This document shows positions 46,824 through 58,168 of a DNA stretch of 64,000 nucleotides, one piece after another (position 1 is the stretch's first letter; every line of letters starts with the position of its first letter). Below the pieces are notes generated by a model. That model was not told the DNA's origin, did not search any database, and was given only the letters and a program-made list of their open reading frames with translations. The stretch comes from Thiohalobacter thiocyanaticus (GTDB lineage Bacteria > Pseudomonadota > Gammaproteobacteria > Thiohalobacterales > Thiohalobacteraceae), in contig NZ_AP018052.1 of NCBI RefSeq assembly GCF_002356355.1, positions 930,001 to 994,000 on the forward strand, in the 5' to 3' direction. A program made the translations under genes and the position numbers.

Positions 46824-47747
46824 ATGAGCAGTCACTTCGTGGAAGTCCAGGGCCTTGCCAAGCGCTATCCCGCGCCGGGCAGGGGTGAATCCCTGACCGT
46901 GTTCGAGGATGCCAACTTCGGCATCGACAAGGGCGAGTTCGTCTGCATCATCGGCCATTCCGGCTGCGGCAAGTCCACCATCCTCAATATTCTCGCCGGA
47001 CTGGACGAGGCCAGCGACGGCGTGGTGGTGATGAACGGCAGGGAGGTGGCCGGCCCCAGCCTGGAGCGCGGGGTGGTGTTCCAGAACTACAGCCTGCTGC
47101 CCTGGCGCAGCGCACTGAGCAACATCACCTTCGCCGTGCGTGCACGCTGGCCGCGCTGGAGCCGGGAGAAGGTGAACGCCCACAGCCTGCGGTTCCTGGA
47201 GCTGGTCGGGCTCAAGGGGGTGGAGCACCGCAAGCCTTCACAGCTCTCCGGCGGTATGCGCCAGCGGGTGAGTATTGCCCGCGCCTTCGCCACCCAGCCG
47301 CAGCTGCTGCTGATGGACGAGCCCTTCGGCGCCCTGGACGCGCTGACCCGCGGCATGATCCAGGAGGAACTGGTCCGGATCTGGAACGAGACCCAGCAGA
47401 CCGTGTTCATGATCACCCATGATGTCGACGAGGCCATCCTGCTCGCCGACCGCATCCTGCTCATGACCAACGGCCCGCAGGCCCGGGTGGCCGAGTCGGT
47501 GCAGGTCTCCATCGATCGGCCGCGCAACCGCACCGACATCATCCACCACCCTGATTACTACAAGATCCGCAACCACCTGGTGGATTTCCTGGTGAACCGC
47601 TCGAAGGAGCTCTCGGGTTCGGCGGCCGGCGCCGAGGCGCAGGTTGGCAGGTACCCGCGCATTGTCGATCCGACGCGCGAGCCGGTGTCTGCGGCGGCTG
47701 ATCAGGATATCTATCGACAGGCCGCCATGCAGCGGTGCCATGCATGA
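46824..47747 (+). CDS. cynD: Cyanate/nitrate-type ABC transporter ATP-binding protein
   Basis: A 307-residue NrtD/CynD ATPase. Walker A GHSGCGKS (44-51), Q-loop VVFQNYSLLPWRSA, signature LSGGMRQR (141-148), Walker B LLLMDEP with DEP at 165-167, and H-loop MITHDVDEA. The C-terminal about 60 residues after the nucleotide-binding domain are short, and no NrtC-like solute domain is fused. The start is ATG 46824 (MSSHFVEVQGLAKRY); an in-frame ATG at 46767 lies inside cynB. It powers CynB with CynA. Confidence 0.93.
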   Translation: MSSHFVEVQGLAKRYPAPGRGESLTVFEDANFGIDKGEFVCIIGHSGCGKSTILNILAGLDEASDGVVVMNGREVAGPSLERGVVFQNYSLLPWRSALSNITFAVRARWPRWSREKVNAHSLRFLELVGLKGVEHRKPSQLSGGMRQRVSIARAFATQPQLLLMDEPFGALDALTRGMIQEELVRIWNETQQTVFMITHDVDEAILLADRILLMTNGPQARVAESVQVSIDRPRNRTDIIHHPDYYKIRNHLVDFLVNRSKELSGSAAGAEAQVGRYPRIVDPTREPVSAAADQDIYRQAAMQRCHA

Positions 47748-47797
47748 TGAACCGGTTGTAGCGACAAACACTGATAACTGAGCAACAGGAGTACGCA

Positions 47798-48238
47798 ATG
47801 AACAAGCTGGAAATGACCGAGGCCATCATGACGGCCAAAAGCAAATCAGGCATGGGCTGGGAGGATCTGGCCGGGAAGGTCGGGCTGGCGCCGGTGTTTC
47901 TGACCTCCGCCTGCCTGGGCATGAACAGCCTCAAGGCGGAGGCGGCCGACAAGCTGATCGATGTCCTGGGACTGCCGGGGGTGGTGTCCACCGCCCTCCA
48001 GCAGTATCCGCACAAGCGCTGGGATCAGGCCGTTCCCACCGATCCGGTGATCTATCGCTGGTACGAGATCGTCGGTGTCTACGGCGAGACCATCAAGGAA
48101 CTGATCCATGAGAAATTCGGCGACGGCATCATGAGCGCGATCGATTTCTCCATGGATATCGACAAGGAGGAAAACCCGGCCGGTGACCGGGTGCGGGTCA
48201 CCATGAGCGGCAAGTTTCTGCCCTACAAGAGCTGGTGA
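47798..48238 (+). CDS. cynS: Cyanate hydratase (cyanase)
   Basis: A 146-residue CynS, slightly shorter than the E. coli enzyme (156). It converts cyanate and bicarbonate to CO2 and carbamate, which gives NH3. The catalytic trio is intact: Arg87 and Glu90 (YRWYEIVGVYG) and Ser113 (GDGIMSAIDF); the C-terminus GKFLPYKSW matches the family. ACAGGAG lies 7 bases before the ATG. It is the last gene of cynA-cynB-cynD-cynS, 50 bases after cynD. The product ammonia can feed assimilation, and bicarbonate consumption fits the carbonic-anhydrase-like gene at 49.9 kb. Confidence 0.97.
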   Translation: MNKLEMTEAIMTAKSKSGMGWEDLAGKVGLAPVFLTSACLGMNSLKAEAADKLIDVLGLPGVVSTALQQYPHKRWDQAVPTDPVIYRWYEIVGVYGETIKELIHEKFGDGIMSAIDFSMDIDKEENPAGDRVRVTMSGKFLPYKSW

Positions 48239-48297
48239 GCCGGTTCTGTAGTGGGCTGACGATTTCTAAACAGGAAACCCGATCAATTCGATTACCC

Positions 48298-48383
48298 CGT
48301 CATTGCGAGCGTAGCGTGGCAATCTCATACAGCAGAATTAATCGGTTAGAGATTGCCACGTCGCTTCGCTCCTCGCAATGACG
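48298..48383. repeat. CGTCATTGCGAG family palindrome after cynS
   Basis: CGTCATTGCGAGCGTAGCGT ... and ACGTCGCTTCGCTCCTCGCA ATGACG arms. No other terminator is visible between cynS and the porin. Confidence 0.85.
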
Positions 48384-48425
48384 GATTAATCAGATATTCA
48401 TAAGGACAAACGGAGCACAACAAGC

Positions 48426-49646
48426 ATGCAGACATCCATTTCCGGCAATTCCGGGTCCGGGTTCATTGTCGCCTCACTGGTCACGGCCGCCTGTGCAGCA
48501 GGTCCGGCGACGGCTGAAACCTTTACCGAAGCGCTCGCGGGCGGCAAGGTCAAGGCCGATCTGCGCCTGCGCTATGAGTCGGTCGATCAGGACAATGCCC
48601 TGGACTCGGCCGACGGCCTGACCCTGCGCACGCGCCTGGGCTACAACACCGGCGGCTACAAGGGTTTCGACGCCTACGTCGAGATGGAGAACAGCTCGGC
48701 GCTGATCGAGGACTTCAACAGCGGGCCCGGCGGCAACGGCAAGGCGGGGTATTCGGTGATCGGCGACCCGGACGGCACCGAGGTCAACCAGGCATATCTC
48801 GGCTACAGCGGCCTGCTGCCGGAGACAACCGCGAAGTTCGGTCGCCAGCGCATCATCCTGGACAATGCGCGCTTCGTCGGCAATGTCGGTTGGCGTCAGC
48901 GGGAACAGACCTACGACGCACTGCGCCTGACCAGTCAGGCCCTGCCGGGACTGACCTTCAATTACGCCTATATCGATAACGTGCAGAATATCTTCGGCGC
49001 CGATGTGGACATGAACAACCACATCGTCAATCTTGGCTACACCGGCTTCGAGTCGGTGACACTGGGTGCCTACGGCTATTTCCTCGCCTACAACGGTGGT
49101 GCCGCGGCGCGGGCGGCCTCGAGCCAGACGCTGGGTGCCTATGTCGATGGCGGTTATGATCTGGACGGCTTCAGGCTGCTCTACCGTGCCGAGTATGCCG
49201 AACAGTCCGACTACGAAGACGGCAGCAGCAACATCGATGCCGAGTACATGCATTTCATCCTCGGTGCGACGGTCGGCGGCATCACCGGCAAGATCGGCCA
49301 TGAGGTGCTGGGCGGGGACAGCTTCAGCGGCTTCGAGACCCCGCTGGCAACCAAGCACGCCTTCAACGGCTGGGCCGATGTATTCCTCAACACGCCGGCG
49401 GCGGGACTGGAGGACACCTATATCCAGGTCGGCGGCAAGCTCATGGGGACGAAACTGCTGGCGGTCTACCACGACTACCAGGCCGAGCAGGGCGGTGGCG
49501 GCGATTACGGCACCGAGTTGAACCTGCTGGCGGCGAAATCCTTCGGCAAGCACTACAGCGCCGGCATCAAGTACGCCGACTATGATGCCGACGGCTTCGG
49601 AGTGGACACCGAGAAGTTCTGGGTCTGGGGGCAGGTCAGTTTCTAG
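48426..49646 (+). CDS. Outer-membrane porin-like beta-barrel protein
   Basis: A 406-residue exported protein: signal peptide (SGFIVASLVTAACAAGPATAE) and a repeating amphipathic strand pattern throughout (KADLRLRYESVDQ, LTLRTRLGYNTGGYKGFDAYVEMEN, ... TAKFGRQRIILDNARFVGNVGWRQREQTYDALR). It ends in VWGQVSF with the C-terminal Phe used by the Bam machinery. It resembles alginate-export/OprD-like porins of sulfur oxidisers. By position it may admit cyanate or another anion to the periplasm for CynA; this is inference. Confidence 0.85.
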   Translation: MQTSISGNSGSGFIVASLVTAACAAGPATAETFTEALAGGKVKADLRLRYESVDQDNALDSADGLTLRTRLGYNTGGYKGFDAYVEMENSSALIEDFNSGPGGNGKAGYSVIGDPDGTEVNQAYLGYSGLLPETTAKFGRQRIILDNARFVGNVGWRQREQTYDALRLTSQALPGLTFNYAYIDNVQNIFGADVDMNNHIVNLGYTGFESVTLGAYGYFLAYNGGAAARAASSQTLGAYVDGGYDLDGFRLLYRAEYAEQSDYEDGSSNIDAEYMHFILGATVGGITGKIGHEVLGGDSFSGFETPLATKHAFNGWADVFLNTPAAGLEDTYIQVGGKLMGTKLLAVYHDYQAEQGGGGDYGTELNLLAAKSFGKHYSAGIKYADYDADGFGVDTEKFWVWGQVSF

Positions 49647-49655
49647 ACCACGCAG

Positions 49656-49686
49656 CTGAGCAGGGGGTGGCTTCCCCCTGCCTCAG
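49656..49686 (+). terminator. Strong hairpin after the porin gene
   Basis: CTGAGCAGGGGG ... CCCCCTGCCTCAG, a 12-bp stem with one bulged base and loop TGGCTT. No U-run follows, so it is a likely 3' end-stabilising hairpin or weak terminator. Confidence 0.6.
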
Positions 49687-49835
49687 TGCGAAGTATTGCT
49701 TCGCGCCGGGAAGTTTTCCTTCTGTCGTCTCAACTCCTTGATCCTCCTCATTATCCTGCCTCTGCAGCTGTCCGCTGGCTTCGCTGTGCCCCTTCTGTGT
49801 TGATGTAACGAGTTGATTTTTAACTCGACTGTCGG

Positions 49836-49851
49836 TGGCACGCATGATGCG
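49836..49851 (+). promoter_or_regulatory. Sigma-54 promoter of the carbonic-anhydrase-like gene
   Basis: TGGCACG-CATG-ATGCG: GG (49837-49838) and GC (49849-49850) are 10 bases apart. An inverted repeat CGAGTT-N7-AACTCG lies at 49809-49827 and GCGAAG-N5-CTTCGC at 49688-49704; either could serve an activator. Confidence 0.75.
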
Positions 49852-49917
49852 TACTCCGTGCCGGGCGTGGCCGGATCTTCCGCCGCGTTTCAGCCCAACA
49901 ACACTAAGGAGTGCGAG

Positions 49918-50571
49918 ATGGCTACATTGAAGGACGAACTGACCCAACGTACCGAACAGTTTGATCACTGGGCCACGCGCCGGCGCTATGGGCCCGATGG
50001 CCCGAACAACCGGCGTCTGTGGGTGCTTGCCTGCATGGACGAGCGCCTGCCCGTGGATGAAGCGCTGGGGATACGGGTCGACACCCCGGTCGGCGGCGGT
50101 GATGCGCACTGCTTTCGCAATGCCGGAGGCATCGTGACCGAGGATGCGATCCGCTCGGCGATGCTGACCTGCAATTTCTTCGGAACCCGGGAGATCGTCA
50201 TCGTCCAGCATACCCAGTGTGGAATGCTGTCCGCCAACGCCAAGGACCTGGAGGCGGCCCTGCGTGACAAGGGTGTGGACCCGGACAACCTGACGCTTGA
50301 TCCCACTCTGCCCGAACTCAAGCTCGACAAGGGCGGATTCGCCAAATGGATCGGCATGATGGACGATGTCGATGTGACCTGCATGAAGACGGTGGAGACG
50401 TTCAGGAATCACCCCCTGATCCCGAAGGATGTCACGGTCAGCGGTTGGGTCTGGGAGGTGGAGACCCGGCGTCTGCGCGCACCCACCCAGGAGGCCGAGG
50501 CCCGCGCCCGCACCGATGTCACCTCCGGTCAGTTCGGTGTCAAGGACAAGCAGCCGGGACGCTGGAGTTGA
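49918..50571 (+). CDS. Beta-class carbonic anhydrase/carbonyl sulfide hydrolase-like protein
   Basis: A 217-residue beta-CA fold protein. Zinc ligands Cys39 (ACMDER, with the Asp41-Arg43 dyad), His98 and Cys101 (VQHTQCGM); GDAHCFRNAGGIVTEDAIRS is the conserved core. The short helical N-terminus and the overall pattern resemble clade D beta-CAs, the group that also contains the COS hydrolase of Thiobacillus. It may supply bicarbonate for cyanase or hydrolyse COS from thiocyanate. AAGGAG lies 7 bases before ATG 49918, behind its own sigma-54 promoter. Confidence 0.83.
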   Translation: MATLKDELTQRTEQFDHWATRRRYGPDGPNNRRLWVLACMDERLPVDEALGIRVDTPVGGGDAHCFRNAGGIVTEDAIRSAMLTCNFFGTREIVIVQHTQCGMLSANAKDLEAALRDKGVDPDNLTLDPTLPELKLDKGGFAKWIGMMDDVDVTCMKTVETFRNHPLIPKDVTVSGWVWEVETRRLRAPTQEAEARARTDVTSGQFGVKDKQPGRWS

Positions 50572-50603
50572 TCCGGTATCACCACCGATGAGGAAGATGG
50601 ATC

Positions 50604-50825
50604 ATGCCCCTTTACGACTATTGTTGTGACCGCTGCGGGTTGCAGTTCGAATGCCGCCATTCCCTGGCTGCGCCGCCGCCGCCGTGTCCGCACTGCGCCG
50701 GAACCGTGCATCGGATCCTGGTGTCCGCCCCTGCGGTGCATGGGCGCATGGCGCAGGGGCGGGAGCAGGCCGCCCGTTCGCTCGAGTCCCCGCGCCATGG
50801 CCCCGGCTGTCCCTGCTGTCATTGA
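50604..50825 (+). CDS. FmdB-type zinc ribbon protein
   Basis: A 73-residue protein starting [16 protein letters not shown] with two cysteine pairs (CDRC, CPHC), the FmdB/CxxC-CxxC zinc ribbon that often accompanies amide- or nitrile-degrading genes. The C-terminal tail has extra Cys (GPGCPCCH). Encoded 32 bases after the carbonic-anhydrase-like gene with a GGAAGA site, so co-transcribed. Function unknown; a regulatory role is traditional for FmdB. Confidence 0.8.
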   Translation: MPLYDYCCDRCGLQFECRHSLAAPPPPCPHCAGTVHRILVSAPAVHGRMAQGREQAARSLESPRHGPGCPCCH

Positions 50826-50923
50826 ATCAACCGCTGCAGTCCGGGGATGCGGCTGCGTCCCCGGCGCCGGGCGATCCGGTGAACTATAGTTGCAGGGACA
50901 CGGATCGACCGCGGGAGGCGGGT

Positions 50924-52516
50924 ATGTCAGGCAATTCCACCAAGCCACTGAATCCGGTGTCGTTTCTACAGGCCTTCATCACCCAGAGCCTGAAGGTCGG
51001 GGCGCGGGGCTGTGCCGATCCGGATGCCGGCATGAATCACTACATCGAACAGGTCGGGCTGGCCGCGAGTCATTGCCTGGAGGAGAGCGCGCGCACCACG
51101 CTCGGCTACCAGCAGGCAATTGGGCCGGAGCAATATGCCGATGTGATCATCAACCTCAAGAATCAGATCGGCGGGAATTTCTCGCGCGCCTCATCCGAAC
51201 CGGGCGTGGTGCGCGTCGTGAACACGCGCTGTCCCTTCGGCGAGAGCGTGCGTTCCGCGCCGGAGTTGTGCCGTATGACGGCCAGTGTCTTTGGCGGGAT
51301 CGCCGCACGCAATTTTGGTTATGCCAAGGTGGAGCTGCGCAAACGCATCGCCACCAATCATGACTGCTGCGATGTCTGTGTCTACATCGATCCGGAGGTC
51401 GCGCAAGACAAGCCGGGTGAGGAGTACCGCTGCGAGGGCCGGACCATTGTCTCGCGCTCGAACACGGCGCAGGTGCGATCCCGGATCGAGGCCAGGCTGC
51501 GCGAGACCTGGTGTCCCGAACCGAGTGCGAGTCGGGACGAGCAACCGCGCCTGCCGCCGTCGATCGTGGCTGAATCAGCGGCCATGCGGGCTGCGCTTGA
51601 GGCCGTCGAGATCGTTGCCCCCACCTGTGCGACAGTGCTGGTGACGGGGGAGACGGGGGTGGGCAAAGAGGTGATAGCGCGCGCCATCCATGCCATGAGT
51701 CCGCGCTCCGTCCGTGAACTGTTGGCGGTGAACTGCGGCGCCATTCCTGAGAACCTGGTCGAAAGCACCCTGTTCGGGCACGAGAAGGGCGCGTTCACCG
51801 ATGCCTACAATGTGCACCATGGCTGTTTCGAGCGTGCCGATGGCGGAACCCTGTTTCTGGACGAGATCGACTGCCTGCCCATTCCCGCGCAGGCGCGATT
51901 GCTGCGCGTGCTTCAGGACGGACGCTTCGAACGCGTCGGCGGCCGGCATACGCTGCATGCCGATGTGCGCATCATTGCGGCGTCCAACCAGGATCTGGAT
52001 CGTGCCGTGCAGCTGGGGAACTTCCGGCGCGACCTGTATCATCGCCTGAACGTGGTGCCGATCCGTCTGCCGCCGCTGCGTGAACGCATCGATGACATCC
52101 CGCCGCTGGTGCAGCATTTCCTGGGCCGCTTGTCGGAAAAGCACGCCATGCCGACGAAGACGCTCAATGACAACGCCTGGGCCGCCATCATGCAGTACGA
52201 CTGGCCGGGCAACCTGCGTGAATTGGAGAACGGACTGGAACGTGCCTTCCTGTTCTCGCGCGGCCCGGTCATCGAGCGGGTGGAAGTGGCGGGTTCCGGA
52301 GCGGATTATACGTTTCGGGGTGCCATGGACAGTCTGAAGAAGGTGCGTCAGCGGGCGGTGCAGCAGGCCGAGTCCGAGTTCATCGTCGATGCGCTGAAAC
52401 GCTACAACGGCAATGTGACGGCTGTGGCACGGGCGATGGATGTGACGCCGCGCGCTGTTCACATGAGACTCAGGGAACTGGGCATCAGCGCCGCAAAATT
52501 CCGTATGCCCGGCTGA
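50924..52516 (+). CDS. Sigma-54 activator-like protein with a GAFTDA loop and methanogen-output-like sensor
   Basis: A 530-residue regulator. The N-terminal part (about 1-190) carries [41 protein letters not shown] and a cysteine group ([12 protein letters not shown]), resembling the methanogen output domain family. The AAA+ domain (about 215-450) has Walker A GETGVGKE (242-249) and LFLDEIDC. The loop that contacts sigma-54 reads GAFTDA (289-294) instead of GAFTGA. A Fis-type HTH ends it ([24 protein letters not shown]). GGGAGGCGG precedes ATG 50924. It lies downstream of the carbonic-anhydrase-like gene, whose sigma-54 promoter is a probable target. Confidence 0.85.
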   Translation: MSGNSTKPLNPVSFLQAFITQSLKVGARGCADPDAGMNHYIEQVGLAASHCLEESARTTLGYQQAIGPEQYADVIINLKNQIGGNFSRASSEPGVVRVVNTRCPFGESVRSAPELCRMTASVFGGIAARNFGYAKVELRKRIATNHDCCDVCVYIDPEVAQDKPGEEYRCEGRTIVSRSNTAQVRSRIEARLRETWCPEPSASRDEQPRLPPSIVAESAAMRAALEAVEIVAPTCATVLVTGETGVGKEVIARAIHAMSPRSVRELLAVNCGAIPENLVESTLFGHEKGAFTDAYNVHHGCFERADGGTLFLDEIDCLPIPAQARLLRVLQDGRFERVGGRHTLHADVRIIAASNQDLDRAVQLGNFRRDLYHRLNVVPIRLPPLRERIDDIPPLVQHFLGRLSEKHAMPTKTLNDNAWAAIMQYDWPGNLRELENGLERAFLFSRGPVIERVEVAGSGADYTFRGAMDSLKKVRQRAVQQAESEFIVDALKRYNGNVTAVARAMDVTPRAVHMRLRELGISAAKFRMPG

Positions 52517-52622
52517 TTCCGGTCTCCTCCCGCCTCTGGTTTCATCCTGAAATCAACGTTCCCTGCGGTTGAACCTGTCGGGAAGTCGCCGGTCTATGGT
52601 GCATGATGCGCAAGGATGGTAA

Positions 52623-52655
52623 CGTCATTGCGTCGTGATCCGGTCATTGCGAGCC
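52623..52655. repeat. Decayed CGTCATTGCG copies
   Basis: Two partial starts, CGTCATTGCG and GGTCATTGCGAG, 20 bases apart and without right arms. Otherwise the gap 52517-52746 shows nothing recognisable. Confidence 0.5.
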
Positions 52656-52746
52656 CTGGAATCCTGATCATCATGATTTTCATACGTTCGGCGCTGCAGC
52701 GCGCCCTGTTTGGTTGTCTTTTTCCCGTCGCCCGAAACCTGAATCC

Positions 52747-53927
52747 ATGTCCCTGAAACGCCGTATATTCCCGCTTCTGCTGCTGCTGGCGGCGGCCTGG
52801 CTGGCCGTGATGATCACCCAACGCTTGCTGCCGGGTGATGAGCCTGCCGAGGCCCGGCGCGACGGGCGGGGACCGGTGCCGGTCGAGGTGGCCCCGATCG
52901 AGCAGGGCCCGATCGCCCTGCGCCGGACCTTCACCGGGAGTCTGGATGCCAATGCCGAGTTCGTCGTGGCATCCAAGATCGAGGGCCGGATCGAGGATAT
53001 CGGGGTGAGGCTCGCCGACAGCGTCACCCGCGGCCAGGTGGTGGCGCGGCTGGAGGCGGCCGAGTACCTGCAGGAGGTGGCCCAGGCCGAGGCCGATCTG
53101 GCGGTGGCGCAGGCCAACCTGACCGAGGCACGCAGCCAGCTCGCGCTGGCCGAGCGTGAGTTGAAGCGGCTGGAGCAGCTGCGTCAGCGCGGCATCGGTT
53201 CGGAATCGGAACTGGACGTGGCCCGCGCCGGGCAGCAGGCCCGTCAGGCGCAGGTGGAGGTCAGCCGGGCACAGATCACCCGGGCCGAGGCGGCGCTGGA
53301 GATGGCGCGTATCCGCCTGGGCTACACCCGGGTCACGGCCGACTGGAGCGGCGGCAGCGACACGCGTCAGGTCGCGGAACGTTTCCTGGACGAGGGCGAG
53401 ACGGTGGCCGCCAACGCACCGCTGCTGCGCATCGTGGAACTGGATCCACTGATTGCGGTGTTCCATGTGCCCGAGCGTGACTATGCCCGGTTGCAATCCG
53501 GCCAGCGGGCCGAACTGTACACCGACGCCTGGCCCGGCGAGGCCTTCGGCGGCGAGATCGCGCGCATCGCCCCGGTGTTCCGGGCCAATGCCCGTCAGGC
53601 GCGGGTGGAACTGCGTATCGACAACCCCGGCCAGCGGCTCAAGCCGGGCATGTTCGCGCGTATCGACCTGGTGCTGGAACGGGTCGGGGAGACAGTCATC
53701 GTGCCGGAGGCCGCGCTGGTCCGGCGTGACGGCGGGGATGGGGTGTTCCGGGTCACGCCCGACGGGCAGGCGGTGGCCTGGGTCCCGGTGCAGCCGGGCA
53801 TCCGCGAAGCCGGCCGGGTCCAGGTCGAGGGTCTGGTTCCGAATGGAAGCGTCGTGGTGCTGGGCCAGCAGCTGCTCAAGGACGGTGCCTCCATCCGCGT
53901 CGCCGACGACAGCGGGGTATCCGCAAA

Positions 53928-53931
<4 letters not shown>
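52747..53931 (+). CDS. RND efflux periplasmic adaptor (membrane fusion protein)
   Basis: A 394-residue HlyD/AcrA-type adaptor. N-terminal membrane anchor ([19 protein letters not shown]), lipoyl halves around [30 protein letters not shown], a coiled-coil hairpin ([35 protein letters not shown]...), then beta-barrel and membrane-proximal domains ([30 protein letters not shown]). No lipobox Cys is present, so it is anchored by its helix. ATG 52747 is chosen; an upstream in-frame TTG at 52714 is possible. The stop overlaps the pump start by four bases (GTGA). Confidence 0.9.
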
Positions 53932-57017
<3,086 letters not shown>

Positions 57018-57200
57018 GTCGCCCTGAAGCTGTTGGCTGGCTTTACGATTGATGTATTCTCCGTTCGTGTTTTTTATCTTTATGAATTCAAAGCATAAAT
57101 TGAGTTATTGCCGGCATGCGGCAGTGACTGTCATGTCGGTTTGTCTGACATGGTTTTGTAGGTTGATATCTAACTGGTTGTTTTTGTTAGGCCAAAGAAT

Positions 57201-57216
57201 TGGTCCAAGTCTTGCT
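57201..57216 (+). promoter_or_regulatory. Sigma-54-like promoter of the PEP-CTERM gene
   Basis: TGGTCCA-AGTC-TTGCT: GG (57202-57203) and GC (57214-57215) 10 bases apart, -12 element TTGCT perfect, -24 weaker. It lies 60 bases before the ATG in a notably AT-rich stretch (57040-57250) without other features. Confidence 0.65.
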
Positions 57217-57276
57217 CCCATTTCGGTCAATAATCAGACCAAGGGAATGCATTCCCAGACCGGAGGAGTCCCGATC

Positions 57277-58023
57277 ATGCGCAATACCCCTCGAATTGCG
57301 GCCCTGGCTGTCATGTTGGCCGCTTTCAATGCCCCCCTCGCCCACGCCGCCTATTGCGACAGCACCTACAGCAGTACCGGACTGACGGTGCTGGAAGGCG
57401 CTACGGTGTGTTTCCTCTACGATGCGAATCAGGTCGATCCGCTGTACGGGACCCTTTCCGCGTCCGGTGACAGCATCTTCGCCACGCCGGTCAACTTCGA
57501 TGCCTATGCCAGCGACGGCAGCAACACCCAGGTCACTGGCACGGGTACCGTCCAGGTCGTCGCCAAGAGCGGCTACGTGCTCGACGGCATCAATCTGGGC
57601 GAGACAGGCATCTATTGGATGGAAGGCAGCGGCAGCAGCGTCGACGTGGACGCCACCCTGAGGGTATTCGCCTGGGATGATCCAGTGCCCATGTTCGGGA
57701 CCGAGGAGCTCTCCAGTCTGACACTGTCCGGTCCCCTTGATGACCGTACCGGCAACGACGATACCTGGGCGGCCTCCACGAGCGTTGATCTTACCGGCGC
57801 CCGCTGGGATGGCTTCGATCACGTGGGGCTCAGTCTGACGAACATCCTGACCGCCGACACACTGACCGCCGGTGAAAAGGCCTTCATCAACAAACTGGCG
57901 ACGGGTGCAGGCGTCGATATCTCGGTCGATACCAGCGCGGTCGTTCCGCTGCCCGCCGCCGTCTGGCTGTTCGGCTCCGGCCTGCTCGGGCTGGCAGCAT
58001 TCGCCCGCCGCCGCACCGGCTGA
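57277..58023 (+). CDS. PEP-CTERM (VPLPA-type) exported protein
   Basis: A 248-residue secreted protein. Signal peptide MRNTPRIAALAVMLAAFNAPLAHA, then a Ser/Thr/Asp-rich beta-type body with no recognised domain. At the C-terminus is the sorting signal VVPLPAAVWLFGSGLLGLAAFARRR, i.e. VPLPA motif, hydrophobic helix and Arg cluster. In the VPxxP/PEP-CTERM system the tail is cut by an exosortase, which is not in the window. GGAGGAG is 8 bases before ATG 57277. A sigma-54-like promoter precedes it, in line with the PrsK/PrsR-controlled PEP-CTERM genes known elsewhere. Confidence 0.88.
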   Translation: MRNTPRIAALAVMLAAFNAPLAHAAYCDSTYSSTGLTVLEGATVCFLYDANQVDPLYGTLSASGDSIFATPVNFDAYASDGSNTQVTGTGTVQVVAKSGYVLDGINLGETGIYWMEGSGSSVDVDATLRVFAWDDPVPMFGTEELSSLTLSGPLDDRTGNDDTWAASTSVDLTGARWDGFDHVGLSLTNILTADTLTAGEKAFINKLATGAGVDISVDTSAVVPLPAAVWLFGSGLLGLAAFARRRTG

Positions 58024-58034
58024 TTTCCCAGATC

Positions 58035-58158
58035 AAGAGCGCCACGGACTACACGGAAAACACGGACAAGAGTAAATGCTGTTCACGTTGCCGGGCGCAC
58101 AGCGCCCTGGCAACGCAGCAGGATTTTCCGTGCTTTCCGTGTAGTCCGTGGCGCTCTT
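58035..58158. repeat. CACGGACTACACGG inverted repeat
   Basis: Arms AAGAGCGCCACGGACTACAC and GTGTAGTCCGTGGCGCTCTT (perfect 20 bp) around about 85 bases with a GGGCGCACAGCGCCC hairpin. It matches 14389-14516 in ends, size and inner hairpin. It sits between convergent genes. Confidence 0.88.
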
Positions 58159-58168
58159 TTCTTTTTTC

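Noticed and set aside
45983-47747. Nitrate (nrtBCD) or taurine/sulfonate transporter
   Set aside because: Sequence alone would allow it, but immediate linkage to an intact cynS and the CynF-like regulator favours cyanate. No nitrate reductase or sulfonate genes are near.
49656-49686. Canonical intrinsic terminator after the porin
   Set aside because: The hairpin is strong but lacks a U-run, so it is kept only as a low-confidence 3' hairpin.
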